This document shows positions 1 through 6,354 of a DNA stretch of 9,736 nucleotides, piece by piece. The notes beneath the pieces are model-generated. The model was not told where the DNA came from, ran no database searches, and was given only the letters and a program-made list of their open reading frames with translations. Origin of the DNA: Pirellulales bacterium (lineage in GTDB: Bacteria; Planctomycetota; Planctomycetia; Pirellulales; JALHPA01). The stretch lies in the NCBI GenBank assembly GCA_022842745.1, contig JALHPA010000053.1:1-9736 (forward strand), read 5' to 3'. A program made the translations under genes and the position numbers. Positions within the stretch are counted from its first letter, which is position 1. The number at the start of each line of letters is the position of its first letter.

Positions 1-2
1 TA

Positions 3-1280
3 CTGACGGTTCTCGCGATTGGCCTAGGCGCCATGCACTCGGCGATCTGGGCCGCGCCCAGCGACTGGCCGGAATGGCGAGGCCCAGCTCGGGATGGTAA
101 ATCTCCCGATACGGGGCTGAGAAAGGAGTGGCCAGAGTCTGGTCCAGAGTTGGTCTGGAAAGCCGACGGACTGGGGATCGGTTACAGCAGCGTGTCGCTG
201 CAGAACGGTCGCGTCTACTCCATGGGCGAGGCCAACGGCGCCGAGCACGTGGTGGCATTGGATCTGACCGATGGAAAGGTCGTGTGGAAGACGGTCATTG
301 GCAAAAATGCGGGGAATGGCGGCCACGCCGGTCCACGCTGCACGCCGACCCTGGATGGCGAGTACCTATACGCGATTGGTTCGAACGGCGATCTGGCCTG
401 CTTGAAAACCGCCGACGGCGAAAAGGTGTGGGCCAAAAACCTGAAGGATGACTTCGGCGGCAAGATGATGTCTGGTTGGGGCTACAGCGAGTCGCCGCTG
501 ATCGACGGCGACAAACTGGTCTGCACCCCAGGCGGTCCCGAGGCCGCCATGGTCGCCCTCAACAAACGCACGGGCGAGGAGATCTGGCGGGCATCGCTGC
601 CGGATATTGGTAAGGCTGGCAAGGATGGGGCGGGCTACTCGTCGATCGTCATCAGCAACGCGGCCGGAATCAAACAGTATGTGCAACTGCTCGGCCGGGG
701 AGTCATTGGCGTACAGGCCAGCGACGGAAAATTCTTGTGGGGATACAATCGCACGGCCGGGGGCGTTGCCAACGTTCCCACGCCGATCGTGCAGGGGGAT
801 TACGTCTTTTCGACCACTGGGTATCCCGATGGCGGCAGCGCGGTCGTCGAGATCGAGAAGGCGGACGATGGCTCTTTGAAAGCGCAAGAGGTCTGGTACC
901 ATTCGGCCCGCAAGTTCCAGAATCATCACGGCGGCATGATTTTGATCGGCGAGCACTTGTACGGGGGTCACGGCCAGAACAAAGGCTTTCCCACCTGCCT
1001 CGAATTCAAGACCGGCAAGATCATTTGGGGCGGTCCAGACAATCGCGGACCCGGAGAAGGCTCCGCGGCGGTAGCCTATGCCGACGGCAATCTCTACTTC
1101 CGCTATCAGAACGCGGTGTTGGCTTTGATCGCCGCCAAGCCGGCAGAGTACAAGACCCTGAGCAAATTCAAGCTTCCCGACTCCGGCAAGCCAAGCTGGC
1201 CCCACCCCGTGATCGCGGGTGGCAAGCTGTTCATCCGCGATCAGGATCAGTTGTACTGTTTCGACCTTCAGACAAAATAG
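3..1280 (+). CDS. Secreted PQQ-like beta-propeller repeat protein (5' end outside window)
   Basis: This gene is open from the left edge, so it is 5'-partial. The first ATG in frame, at 33, is probably not the start. The ten codons before it read LTVLAIGLGA, a hydrophobic stretch that continues through that Met to a likely signal peptidase site near Ala17-Ala18 of the visible 425 residues. The protein is therefore inferred to be exported. The mature chain opens with DWPEWRGP (visible residues 21-28), a hallmark of planctomycete PQQ-like propeller proteins. After it come repeated blades with the pattern 'G-x-[VL]-[YV]...A/C-L-x-x-x-[TD]-G-[EK]-x-[VI]-W', for example around VVALDLTDGKVVWK, CLKTADGEKVW, ALNKRTGEEIW and CLEFKTGKIIWGG, giving roughly seven or eight blades. 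The fold resembles quinoprotein propellers, but I see no dehydrogenase active site, so PQQ binding should not be assumed. Family members probably act as extracytoplasmic binding or scaffold proteins; the exact role is unknown. The gene ends in TAG, 161 bases before lpdA. Confidence 0.9.
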   Translation: MTVLAIGLGAMHSAIWAAPSDWPEWRGPARDGKSPDTGLRKEWPESGPELVWKADGLGIGYSSVSLQNGRVYSMGEANGAEHVVALDLTDGKVVWKTVIGKNAGNGGHAGPRCTPTLDGEYLYAIGSNGDLACLKTADGEKVWAKNLKDDFGGKMMSGWGYSESPLIDGDKLVCTPGGPEAAMVALNKRTGEEIWRASLPDIGKAGKDGAGYSSIVISNAAGIKQYVQLLGRGVIGVQASDGKFLWGYNRTAGGVANVPTPIVQGDYVFSTTGYPDGGSAVVEIEKADDGSLKAQEVWYHSARKFQNHHGGMILIGEHLYGGHGQNKGFPTCLEFKTGKIIWGGPDNRGPGEGSAAVAYADGNLYFRYQNAVLALIAAKPAEYKTLSKFKLPDSGKPSWPHPVIAGGKLFIRDQDQLYCFDLQTK

Positions 1281-1441
1281 TGCAAAGCGATTGCGAGCCA
1301 TCGCTCTGTCGATCGATTGCCGAGCTCTTTGCCGTTCCGTTCAATCTCTTGACGAATTTTGGCGGCAGGGGAACACTGTCGGTGCGTCGACGCCGCGCTG
1401 TTTCGGGCGTCCGCTGAGTTTTTCCTTTTTGCTGAATCACG

Positions 1442-2866
1442 ATGCATACCCCACTTGTGGTGTTGGGAGGCGGGCCAGGAGGCTACGCGGCGGCTTTTTT
1501 GGCGGCCGATTTGGGTTTCGAGGTCACACTGGTTGAAGCGGAACCTCGCCTGGGGGGCACCTGCTTGCTTCGCGGCTGCATTCCCTCCAAGGCGCTTTTG
1601 CACGTGGCCAAAGTCCTTAGCGAGGCCCGCGAACTGGCCGATTGGGGAGTCGAATTCGCTCCCCCCACCATCCGTATCGAGGCGGTCCGTGCCCGCAAGG
1701 AGAAGGTCGTCAGCACGCTCTCTTCCGGATTAAAACAACTGGCCGCGCGACGGAAGGTAAACGTCATTCAGGCGACCGGAACATTCGAAAACTCGCACAC
1801 GCTGCGATTGCAGCGGCCCGATGGAGCCTTTGAGGCGCTGACCTTTGACCATTGCATTCTCGCCACGGGCTCGCGCCCCGCGAAAATTCCGGCCTTCGAC
1901 ATCGGCTCCCCGCGGATCATGGATTCAACCGGAGCGTTGGATCTCGTGGACATTCCCAAGTCGTTGCTAGTGGTCGGCGGCGGCTACATCGGCTTGGAGA
2001 TGGGCACCGTCTACGCCGAACTCGGCAGCCAAGTCAGCGTCGTCGAGCTCACCAACGGCCTCTTGCCCGGCGCCGACCGCGATCTCGTCAAACCCTTGCA
2101 TGCCCGCTCCGAGAAGCTGTTCTCCTCGATTTATCTCGATACCAAGGTGGCCAGCCTGGCCGACAAAGGAAACGCGGTCGAAGTGAAATTCCAAAACGCA
2201 ACCAGCGGCGAGGAGCGGGTCGAGCAATTCGAACGGGTCCTGGTATCGGTCGGCCGCCGTCCCAATAGCAATGGCCTTGGTCTGGAGAACACCCAGGTAA
2301 AGATAGATTCCAAGGGCTTTGTCGAGACCGACGAGCAACAACGCACCGCCGACTCACACATCTTCGCTATTGGCGACGTGGCCGGCGAACCGATGCTGGC
2401 CCACAAGGCTTCCCATCAGGGCAAGGTGGCCGTCGAGGCGCTCCACGGCGGGCCGGCCGCGTTTGCTCCACTGGCGATTCCGGCCGTGGTCTTCACCGAT
2501 CCCGAAATCGCGTGGGCCGGCCTCACCGAGGAGCAGGCGCGGCGCGAACAGCGGGACGTCGAGGTGGTCCGGTATCCTTGGGCGGCCAGCGGGCGCGCCC
2601 AGTCGCTCGGCCGCACGGAAGGGATGACCAAGTTCCTGGTCGATCCGGAGTCCGATCGCGTCCTCGGCGTCGGCATCGTTGGCGCTGGCGCCGGCGAACT
2701 GATCGCCGAGGGTGTTCTGGCGATTGAAATGGGTTGCTCCGTCCGGGATGTGGCCGATTCGATCCATCCCCACCCGACCCTGAGCGAAACCCAGGCCTTT
2801 GTGAGCGAGGCCTACCTGGGCACCGCCACCGAAATCTACCGCCCGCGCAATGAACGCGCTCGATAA
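1442..2866 (+). CDS. lpdA: Dihydrolipoyl dehydrogenase (E3)
   Basis: This is a complete 474-residue flavoprotein disulfide reductase of the usual E3 length. It reoxidises dihydrolipoyl groups with NAD+ in pyruvate or 2-oxoglutarate dehydrogenase complexes, or in the glycine cleavage system, in the cytoplasm. The N-terminal FAD-binding loop is VVLGGGPGG (residues 6-14). The redox-active disulfide is Cys41/Cys46 in GGTCLLRGCIPSK. ATGSRP (141-146) is the second FAD-domain motif, and VVGGGYIGLEMG (177-188) is the NAD-binding Rossmann loop. FAIGDVAG (308-315) is the second FAD contact. The C-terminal dimer-interface motif HPHPTLSE (442-449) supplies the catalytic His444-Glu449 pair. HPHPTLSE and the CxxxxC disulfide separate it from mercuric reductase, glutathione reductase and soluble transhydrogenase. 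The start at 1442 puts the FAD loop at the expected distance from the N-terminus, although no clear Shine-Dalgarno precedes it. No E1, E2 or glycine-cleavage gene lies in the window, so the complex it serves cannot be assigned. Confidence 0.96.
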   Translation: MHTPLVVLGGGPGGYAAAFLAADLGFEVTLVEAEPRLGGTCLLRGCIPSKALLHVAKVLSEARELADWGVEFAPPTIRIEAVRARKEKVVSTLSSGLKQLAARRKVNVIQATGTFENSHTLRLQRPDGAFEALTFDHCILATGSRPAKIPAFDIGSPRIMDSTGALDLVDIPKSLLVVGGGYIGLEMGTVYAELGSQVSVVELTNGLLPGADRDLVKPLHARSEKLFSSIYLDTKVASLADKGNAVEVKFQNATSGEERVEQFERVLVSVGRRPNSNGLGLENTQVKIDSKGFVETDEQQRTADSHIFAIGDVAGEPMLAHKASHQGKVAVEALHGGPAAFAPLAIPAVVFTDPEIAWAGLTEEQARREQRDVEVVRYPWAASGRAQSLGRTEGMTKFLVDPESDRVLGVGIVGAGAGELIAEGVLAIEMGCSVRDVADSIHPHPTLSETQAFVSEAYLGTATEIYRPRNERAR

Positions 2867-2963
2867 ATCCCGCCCCAAACGCTCGTTTGTACCCTAAAAA
2901 TCCGGCTACCGGACCCGGTCGGGAGCTATACGCCGAAAAGTCTGGCATTTCCCGCCGCAGGCA

Positions 2964-2972
2964 TGGTATACT
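2964..2972 (+). promoter_or_regulatory. Candidate extended -10 promoter for the pentapeptide-repeat gene
   Basis: TGGTATACT matches an extended -10 (TGn followed by TATACT, five of six to TATAAT). No good -35 lies 17-18 bases upstream, as is usual for extended -10 promoters. Transcription would begin near 2979, giving a leader of about 140 bases before the ATG at 3120. The assignment rests on consensus match alone, and planctomycete promoters are poorly characterised. Confidence 0.4.
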
Positions 2973-3085
2973 GCCAAAGTTCAGGAGGAGGAACTCGGCG
3001 ACAGAGACCCGGCGCAAGGAAAGCAGAGAACGCGGTGCTTTTCGCTTTGCTGCTGTTTGCTCACCCCAACCATCATTTTGCGATG

Positions 3086-3109
3086 TGGCCGTTCCCAATG
3101 AACGGCTGT
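3086..3109 (+). promoter_or_regulatory. Hairpin in the leader next to the pentapeptide gene start
   Basis: GCCGTTC (3088-3094) and GAACGGC (3100-3106) are perfectly complementary across a five-base CCAAT loop. Up to three G-U/U-G pairs can extend the stem to 3085-3109. The stem ends about ten bases before the ATG at 3120, where a folded RNA would touch the ribosome landing site. There is no T tract after it, so it is not a normal intrinsic terminator. A role in controlling translation is an inference. Confidence 0.4.
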
Positions 3110-3119
3110 GGGTGCGACT

Positions 3120-3788
3120 ATGGTCTATCTACGTCACAAGCTTACCGGCGAAGTCCTTTTAGAGGTCGATGCCGACTCCTTGGTTGGTCTTAAGCTCATC
3201 AGTTCCAAACTGCACTGCGTAAACCTGGCCGGCCTCGATCTGAGCGGCATCAATCTCAGCAATTCCGACCTTCGCGAGGCGGATCTGACGGGGGCGATCT
3301 GCCACAAGGCCATTCTGAACGCCGTTTGCATGCAAGGGGCCGATGCCACGCACGCCGATTTCTCCGGCGCCGACCTGACCGACTCCCATCTGGAGCGCGC
3401 GGATTTCTCGCATTCCAACTTTGAACGCGCCAACTTCCGTTACTGCAAAATGTTCGAGGCCACTCTGGCCGGCGCAAACCTCGCCGGGGCCGACTTGAGC
3501 ATGGCGGACCTTCGCGCCAATTTGAATCAGGCGATTCTCACCAAGGCCGATCTCCGCGGCGCCAATTTGCAAGGCGCAAGTTTGATCGGCGCAAACCTTC
3601 AGATGGCGGATCTGAAAGGCGCCGATATGACCTGCGCGCATCTTGCGCGGGCCAGAATCCGCGGGATGATCGACCAGCACGGACGGAAAGCGGTCGATTC
3701 TGAAATCGAACCACGCCGCAAAAAGAGCGCCCGTACAGCCGCCGTCGACACTCGCCCCTGGTGGCAATTCTGGCGCAACTCGAAGTAG
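3120..3788 (+). CDS. Pentapeptide-repeat protein
   Basis: This 222-residue protein has about 30 tandem A(D/N)LXX pentads from residue 34 to 182, such as ADLTG, ADFSG, ANLAG, ADLRG and ANLQG. Such repeats fold into a right-handed quadrilateral beta-helix of four pentads per turn, here about seven and a half turns. The register slips once: residues 129-132 (ADLR) are a four-residue unit followed directly by ANLNQ. A short non-repeat N-terminus (1-33) precedes the helix. The tail is basic, RRKK at 199-202, and ends in the aromatic cluster PWWQFW (213-218). No signal peptide or membrane helix is visible, so it is probably cytoplasmic. I chose ATG at 3120; an in-frame GTG at 3108 would add four residues but lies inside the leader hairpin. 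No strong Shine-Dalgarno precedes either start. Pentapeptide proteins include gyrase-protecting DNA mimics and many of unknown function. Nothing here identifies a target, and it should not be called a Qnr protein. Confidence 0.88.
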   Translation: MVYLRHKLTGEVLLEVDADSLVGLKLISSKLHCVNLAGLDLSGINLSNSDLREADLTGAICHKAILNAVCMQGADATHADFSGADLTDSHLERADFSHSNFERANFRYCKMFEATLAGANLAGADLSMADLRANLNQAILTKADLRGANLQGASLIGANLQMADLKGADMTCAHLARARIRGMIDQHGRKAVDSEIEPRRKKSARTAAVDTRPWWQFWRNSK

Positions 3789-3878
3789 CGCTTCCGGCGG
3801 AATTCGAGGAATTCAATCAGAGCAAGGGCGCGACCGGTCCGAGCGACGGGGCCTTGGTTGACCGAACGGCGCCAAACA

Positions 3879-4076
3879 TCACTCCTCTTCGGACCACTCG
3901 CGGCGATCGGAGGGATGCCAAAGCGGCAATCCGCGCTTCAGCCGCTGGGCCATGACCTCCAGCTTCTCGTTCGTACCAGGCATCGCCGTGGTCGACACAA
4001 ATTGGCGGCTATCGATTTCTTCAGGCTCGAAATCCCACAGCCCCAGCTTTACAGCGTCCAGGATTGAGGTTGGCAT
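3879..4076 (-). CDS. Small conserved-looking protein of 65 residues, function unknown
   Basis: This short minus-strand gene starts with ATG at 4076 and ends in TGA at 3879-3881. A longer reading from an ATG at 4097 is possible, but the Shine-Dalgarno GGAGGAG (4087-4081) sits four bases before the 4076 ATG and decides the start. The product, beginning MPTSILDAVKLGLWDFEP, is acidic at both ends (EPEEID near the start, EWSEEE at the C-terminus). It has an amphipathic middle (NEKLEVMAQRLKRG) and a Trp/Pro motif, LPLWHPSDRREW, near the end. It has no signal peptide, membrane helix or cysteine. Codon use resembles the neighbouring genes and the composition looks like a real protein. I do not recognise a named family, though the WDFEP and LPLWHP motifs look like conserved anchor points. 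It lies 204 bases downstream of mfnB on the same strand and converges with the pentapeptide gene across a 90-base gap. It may be the last gene of the mfnB transcript or have its own promoter. Confidence 0.75.
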   Translation of the reverse strand: MPTSILDAVKLGLWDFEPEEIDSRQFVSTTAMPGTNEKLEVMAQRLKRGLPLWHPSDRREWSEEE

Positions 4077-4080
4077 GCGG

Positions 4081-4087
4081 CTCCTCC
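4081..4087 (-). promoter_or_regulatory. Strong ribosome binding site of the 65-residue gene
   Basis: GGAGGAG on the minus strand sits four bases before the ATG at 4076. It is the clearest Shine-Dalgarno next to a start codon in the window. It selects this ATG over the in-frame ATG at 4097 and is one of the main reasons to accept the small gene as real. Confidence 0.75.
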
Positions 4088-4143
4088 GATCGAGCAATGC
4101 AGTTCACGCGTCGCCCGCCCATCGCGGCGACTGGATTGCGCTG

Positions 4144-4164
4144 ATCCGCGGTTCATCCGCGGTT
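4144..4164. repeat. Tandem 10-base repeat ATCCGCGGTT with 11-base period
   Basis: ATCCGCGGTT occurs at 4144-4153 and again at 4155-4164, separated by one C. Each copy has the palindromic core CCGCGG, so the cores sit one DNA helical turn apart. It lies between mfnB and the 65-residue gene, about 70 bases upstream of the latter. A paired operator is conceivable, but no promoter was convincingly found beside it and two copies can arise by chance duplication. Confidence 0.4.
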
Positions 4165-4280
4165 GAGAACTCGGTCCAAGCCGGTGGACTGACGGCCCCC
4201 TCGATTCGATGCCTGCCACTTGGCCCACGTGCATGATTCCGACTTCATCGGCCGCAGTATTTGGCTTTTTTCTTCGCCTG

Positions 4281-5099
4281 TCAATCATTCGGTCGAACAA
4301 AATCCGCAAGATTGATTTCGGCTTCCCGCCTATGCACCGACCCGTGCGTTACCATTTCTTGCAACTCTTTTACTCGCATGGCATTGATGGATTTCAGACG
4401 ATCGCCATCACAGGCCGCCGAACGAACTCCAAGAAAAACTACATCCAAAGTGCGCATTCGATCGACATCCTGCATCGTCAGTTTGCCGGCGAAGGAGAGG
4501 CGGACGCCTCGGTCCCTGGCGCGCGCGACACGCTGCTGCATGGCTTCCAGCGACCAAATCTCCGCCAACCTCGGCCCGTCCTTATTGAATGTGTCCACAA
4601 GCGCGAATCGGCAATCCATCATGGCACAAGTTTCGACAACTTCGTCGAATTCCGGCGCGCCCGCCGCTGCGGCGTCGGCATAAATCACCGCGACCGGCCA
4701 GGTCCCTTCTGGCAGTCGCGAAGTCGCGATTTTCCATTTCGTTCCCCATGCCGTCTGAGCGCACCCGCGCAGCCCGATTTTTGCAAAGCGAGGTCGGAAT
4801 TCTTCGCGCAATTCCGCCAGACTCGCGGCGCGCTTCGCGGCGCCATCCAGCAATTCCCCCAAGGCCACGCTCAACACGCTCCGCCCCGAATTCCGCTGCG
4901 CAACTGCTGAAATCGTCCTCAGCGTTGGCGCCCCCAACGCGCCACGCGAGGGTTCCTTGACGTCAACGCATTCAACCCCCGCGGCCACCACGAGTTCCGC
5001 CTCAAGCGCGCTGCGGACGCTTACGAGCAGCCCGGGCCGATGCGGCATCGAAGCGTTTCGCCGGTCCAAGTCGTCGGAGGAACGAACCGTCGTCATCAT
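4281..5099 (-). CDS. mfnB: (5-formylfuran-3-yl)methyl phosphate synthase (MfnB)
   Basis: This enzyme condenses two glyceraldehyde 3-phosphates to the furan phosphate that begins methanofuran biosynthesis. Methanofuran is the formyl carrier of the H4MPT-linked C1 pathway. The 272-residue product has the family's ordered motifs: LLVSV at the barrel start, DVKEPSRGALGA with Lys48, FAKIGLRG with Lys107, VIYADAAAAGAP, LVDTFNKDG with Lys173, FAGKL, and the phosphate-binding-type stretch GVRSAACDGDR. Lys48 and Lys173 match by motif the essential lysines of the archaeal enzyme (Lys27 and Lys155 in Methanocaldococcus jannaschii, from memory). I chose the ATG at 5099 because it overlaps the upstream stop as ATGA and has a modest AGG four bases before it. 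A second ATG follows at 5096, and one at 5048 would give 255 residues, nearer the roughly 235 of archaeal MfnB. The open frame extends to 5237, but that part overlaps the upstream gene and lacks family motifs. Planctomycetes are known to carry H4MPT-dependent C1 enzymes, so the gene is expected there. Confidence 0.93.
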   Translation of the reverse strand: MMTTVRSSDDLDRRNASMPHRPGLLVSVRSALEAELVVAAGVECVDVKEPSRGALGAPTLRTISAVAQRNSGRSVLSVALGELLDGAAKRAASLAELREEFRPRFAKIGLRGCAQTAWGTKWKIATSRLPEGTWPVAVIYADAAAAGAPEFDEVVETCAMMDCRFALVDTFNKDGPRLAEIWSLEAMQQRVARARDRGVRLSFAGKLTMQDVDRMRTLDVVFLGVRSAACDGDRLKSINAMRVKELQEMVTHGSVHRREAEINLADFVRPND

Positions 5100-5650
5100 T
5101 CGCCTGACCCAGCCTGCGAAGGCGCCAGCGAAGGTCGCCGTTGTACCTCCGCCAACCGCGCGTTGAGACGTTTTGCCAACTCGATCGTCACCGGTTCGCA
5201 CCAAGCGCCGTACAACGTGATATAACCCCCGCACCACTTCCCCAAGGCGGGCTTAACGTCCTGCTGTTGCCATTCCGCCGCGCGTTCCGCGATTCGGATC
5301 GCCAGGTTCGCAAGCTGGGCCTCCCGCCGCCGGAATCCGGGCACCTGCTGAAGCCCCGAACCCACAAAAAAGCACTCCACAAACTCGATCGGCACCCGAA
5401 CGGGGCTCTCGGACCGCGCAAAGACCAACAAGCTCTTTCCGTCATACGCCAGCCGCGGGAGGCGAAGCTGCCAAATGAGCACCGCGCCCAGAGCCGCTCC
5501 CGCCGCGATCAGACCCCACCCCACCCAGTTCGATGCGAACGTCCCCCCTGCGACCAACAAGACTAGCGCGCCGGCTCCCATAATCGCCGCAGGCAATATC
5601 AACCCGGCGGCAATAATCCGGGAATTCGATCGCAACCAGACTTCGGTCAT
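5096..5650 (-). CDS. Two-helix membrane protein of unknown function, coupled to mfnB
   Basis: This 184-residue protein has two predicted membrane helices at about 12-34 and 41-61, joined by a short glycine-containing turn. A soluble domain follows, from about residue 65 to the end. That domain begins with short strand-like segments (SLLVFAR, RVPIEFVECFFVG), continues with a charged helix (EAQLANLAIRIAERAAEWQQ), and then a KWCGGYITLYGAWCEP segment with two cysteines. A two-helix hairpin followed by a beta-rich domain recalls bacterial PH-like membrane proteins, but the resemblance is weak and I do not assign the family. The ATG at 5650 has GAGGG about four bases upstream. Its TGA overlaps the ATG of mfnB by four bases, so the two are probably translationally coupled. 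Any role in C1 metabolism is an inference from that coupling alone. Confidence 0.82.
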   Translation of the reverse strand: MTEVWLRSNSRIIAAGLILPAAIMGAGALVLLVAGGTFASNWVGWGLIAAGAALGAVLIWQLRLPRLAYDGKSLLVFARSESPVRVPIEFVECFFVGSGLQQVPGFRRREAQLANLAIRIAERAAEWQQQDVKPALGKWCGGYITLYGAWCEPVTIELAKRLNARLAEVQRRPSLAPSQAGSGE

Positions 5651-5771
5651 GGCCCTCGAGGTTCCTGCGTCCCAAATGGATTGATTCTTGAGCAGGATGG
5701 GCCGCTCTGCTAGGTTTGACGGGGATCGATCTTCAAGACGGAATTGAAACTTAACCTACCGCGAGATCCCC

Positions 5772-6308
5772 ATGCCTGCCAGTCGTAAAGCGGAAGTCGA
5801 AGCCGCTCAAAAGTCCATCGATTTTAAGAAAAACAAGTACCAGATCGATCTCGATACGTCCTTGGGGAAAATCCTGTTGGATATGGATTCGGACGCGGCG
5901 CCGGGGCACTGTTTGAACATGCTCGGGCTGGCCAAGATCGGCTACTACGACGGGCTTATTTTCCATCGCATCATCAAAGGCTTCATGATCCAGGGGGGAT
6001 GCCCGGAAGGGACCGGCACCGGCGGTCCTGGGTACACCATCCGAGCCGAATTCAATTCCACGAAACATGAGCCAGGCGTGGTTTCCATGGCCCGCACCAG
6101 CGACCCCCACTCGGCCGGGTCGCAGTTCTTTATTTGTCTCGAGCGAACGCCGCACCTGGACGGACAATACACCGCCTTTGGAAAGACCGCCAACGCCGAG
6201 AGCCTGGCCGTGGTGAAGAAAATTGGCGTCGTGGCCACCGATCGCCAGGACCGGCCCCGCGAGCCGGTGACGATCCGAACGGCCAAGGTCGTCGAGAAAG
6301 CCAAATAG
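5772..6308 (+). CDS. Cyclophilin-type peptidyl-prolyl cis-trans isomerase
   Basis: This 178-residue single-domain cyclophilin catalyses cis-trans isomerisation of Xaa-Pro bonds during protein folding. The core motifs are present in order: FHRIIKGFMIQGG (residues 64-76), giving the catalytic Arg66 with Phe71 and Gln74; VSMAR (104-108); SAGSQFFICL (114-123), giving Phe120; and HLDGQYTAFG (128-137). By motif alignment, Trp121 of human cyclophilin A is His128 and its His126 is Tyr133. These exchanges are common in bacterial cyclophilins and predict weak cyclosporin binding, not loss of activity. About 22 charged residues precede the fold and no signal peptide is visible, so it is probably cytoplasmic. 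The ATG at 5772 has only a weak GAGA upstream. The gene diverges from the mfnB block and converges with the ABC permease, with a 46-base gap between stops. Confidence 0.95.
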   Translation: MPASRKAEVEAAQKSIDFKKNKYQIDLDTSLGKILLDMDSDAAPGHCLNMLGLAKIGYYDGLIFHRIIKGFMIQGGCPEGTGTGGPGYTIRAEFNSTKHEPGVVSMARTSDPHSAGSQFFICLERTPHLDGQYTAFGKTANAESLAVVKKIGVVATDRQDRPREPVTIRTAKVVEKAK

Positions 6309-6354
6309 CAATCCGGACATTCTCTCCGAATCCGCGTGCCGATCCGGCGGCGAT

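Noticed and set aside
366..1301. Long minus-strand open frame opposite the propeller gene (311 codons)
   Set aside because: It is an antisense shadow of a high-GC gene; the plus-strand product has clear family motifs and this one has none.
1281..1441. Possible terminator and promoter between the propeller gene and lpdA: stem AGCGAT/ATCGCT at 1286-1305, GCAAAG/CTTTGC at 1282-1332, and TTGACG at 1349-1354
   Set aside because: The stems are short with no T tract, and the -10 position after TTGACG (AACACT) matches only three of six bases.
2867..2910. CAAAC/GTTTG inverted repeat at 2876-2889 and the ACCGG/CCGGT palindrome after lpdA as a terminator
   Set aside because: Stems are only five pairs with very small loops, and no run of T follows on the plus strand.
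2943..2958. Sigma-54-like TGGCAT...GC upstream of the pentapeptide gene
   Set aside because: The spacing between GG and GC is one base off the required ten, and the downstream element lacks TTGCA.
3799..3814. Direct repeat GGAATTC twice, nine bases apart, after the pentapeptide gene
   Set aside because: It is too short and unsupported by other structure to call a repeat element or attachment site.
3761..3955. 64-codon plus-strand reading frame at the end of the pentapeptide gene
   Set aside because: It overlaps the pentapeptide gene out of frame and runs antisense to the better-supported 65-residue gene, and its composition is not protein-like.
4049..4309. 86-codon minus-strand frame spanning the gap between mfnB and the small gene
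   Set aside because: It has no ribosome-binding site, overlaps both neighbours and has an arginine- and serine-rich shadow composition.
5716..5744. TTGACG as a -35 for the cyclophilin gene
   Set aside because: The best -10 at 17 bases spacing (CGGAAT) is poor; a promoter probably lies in this divergent gap but cannot be placed.
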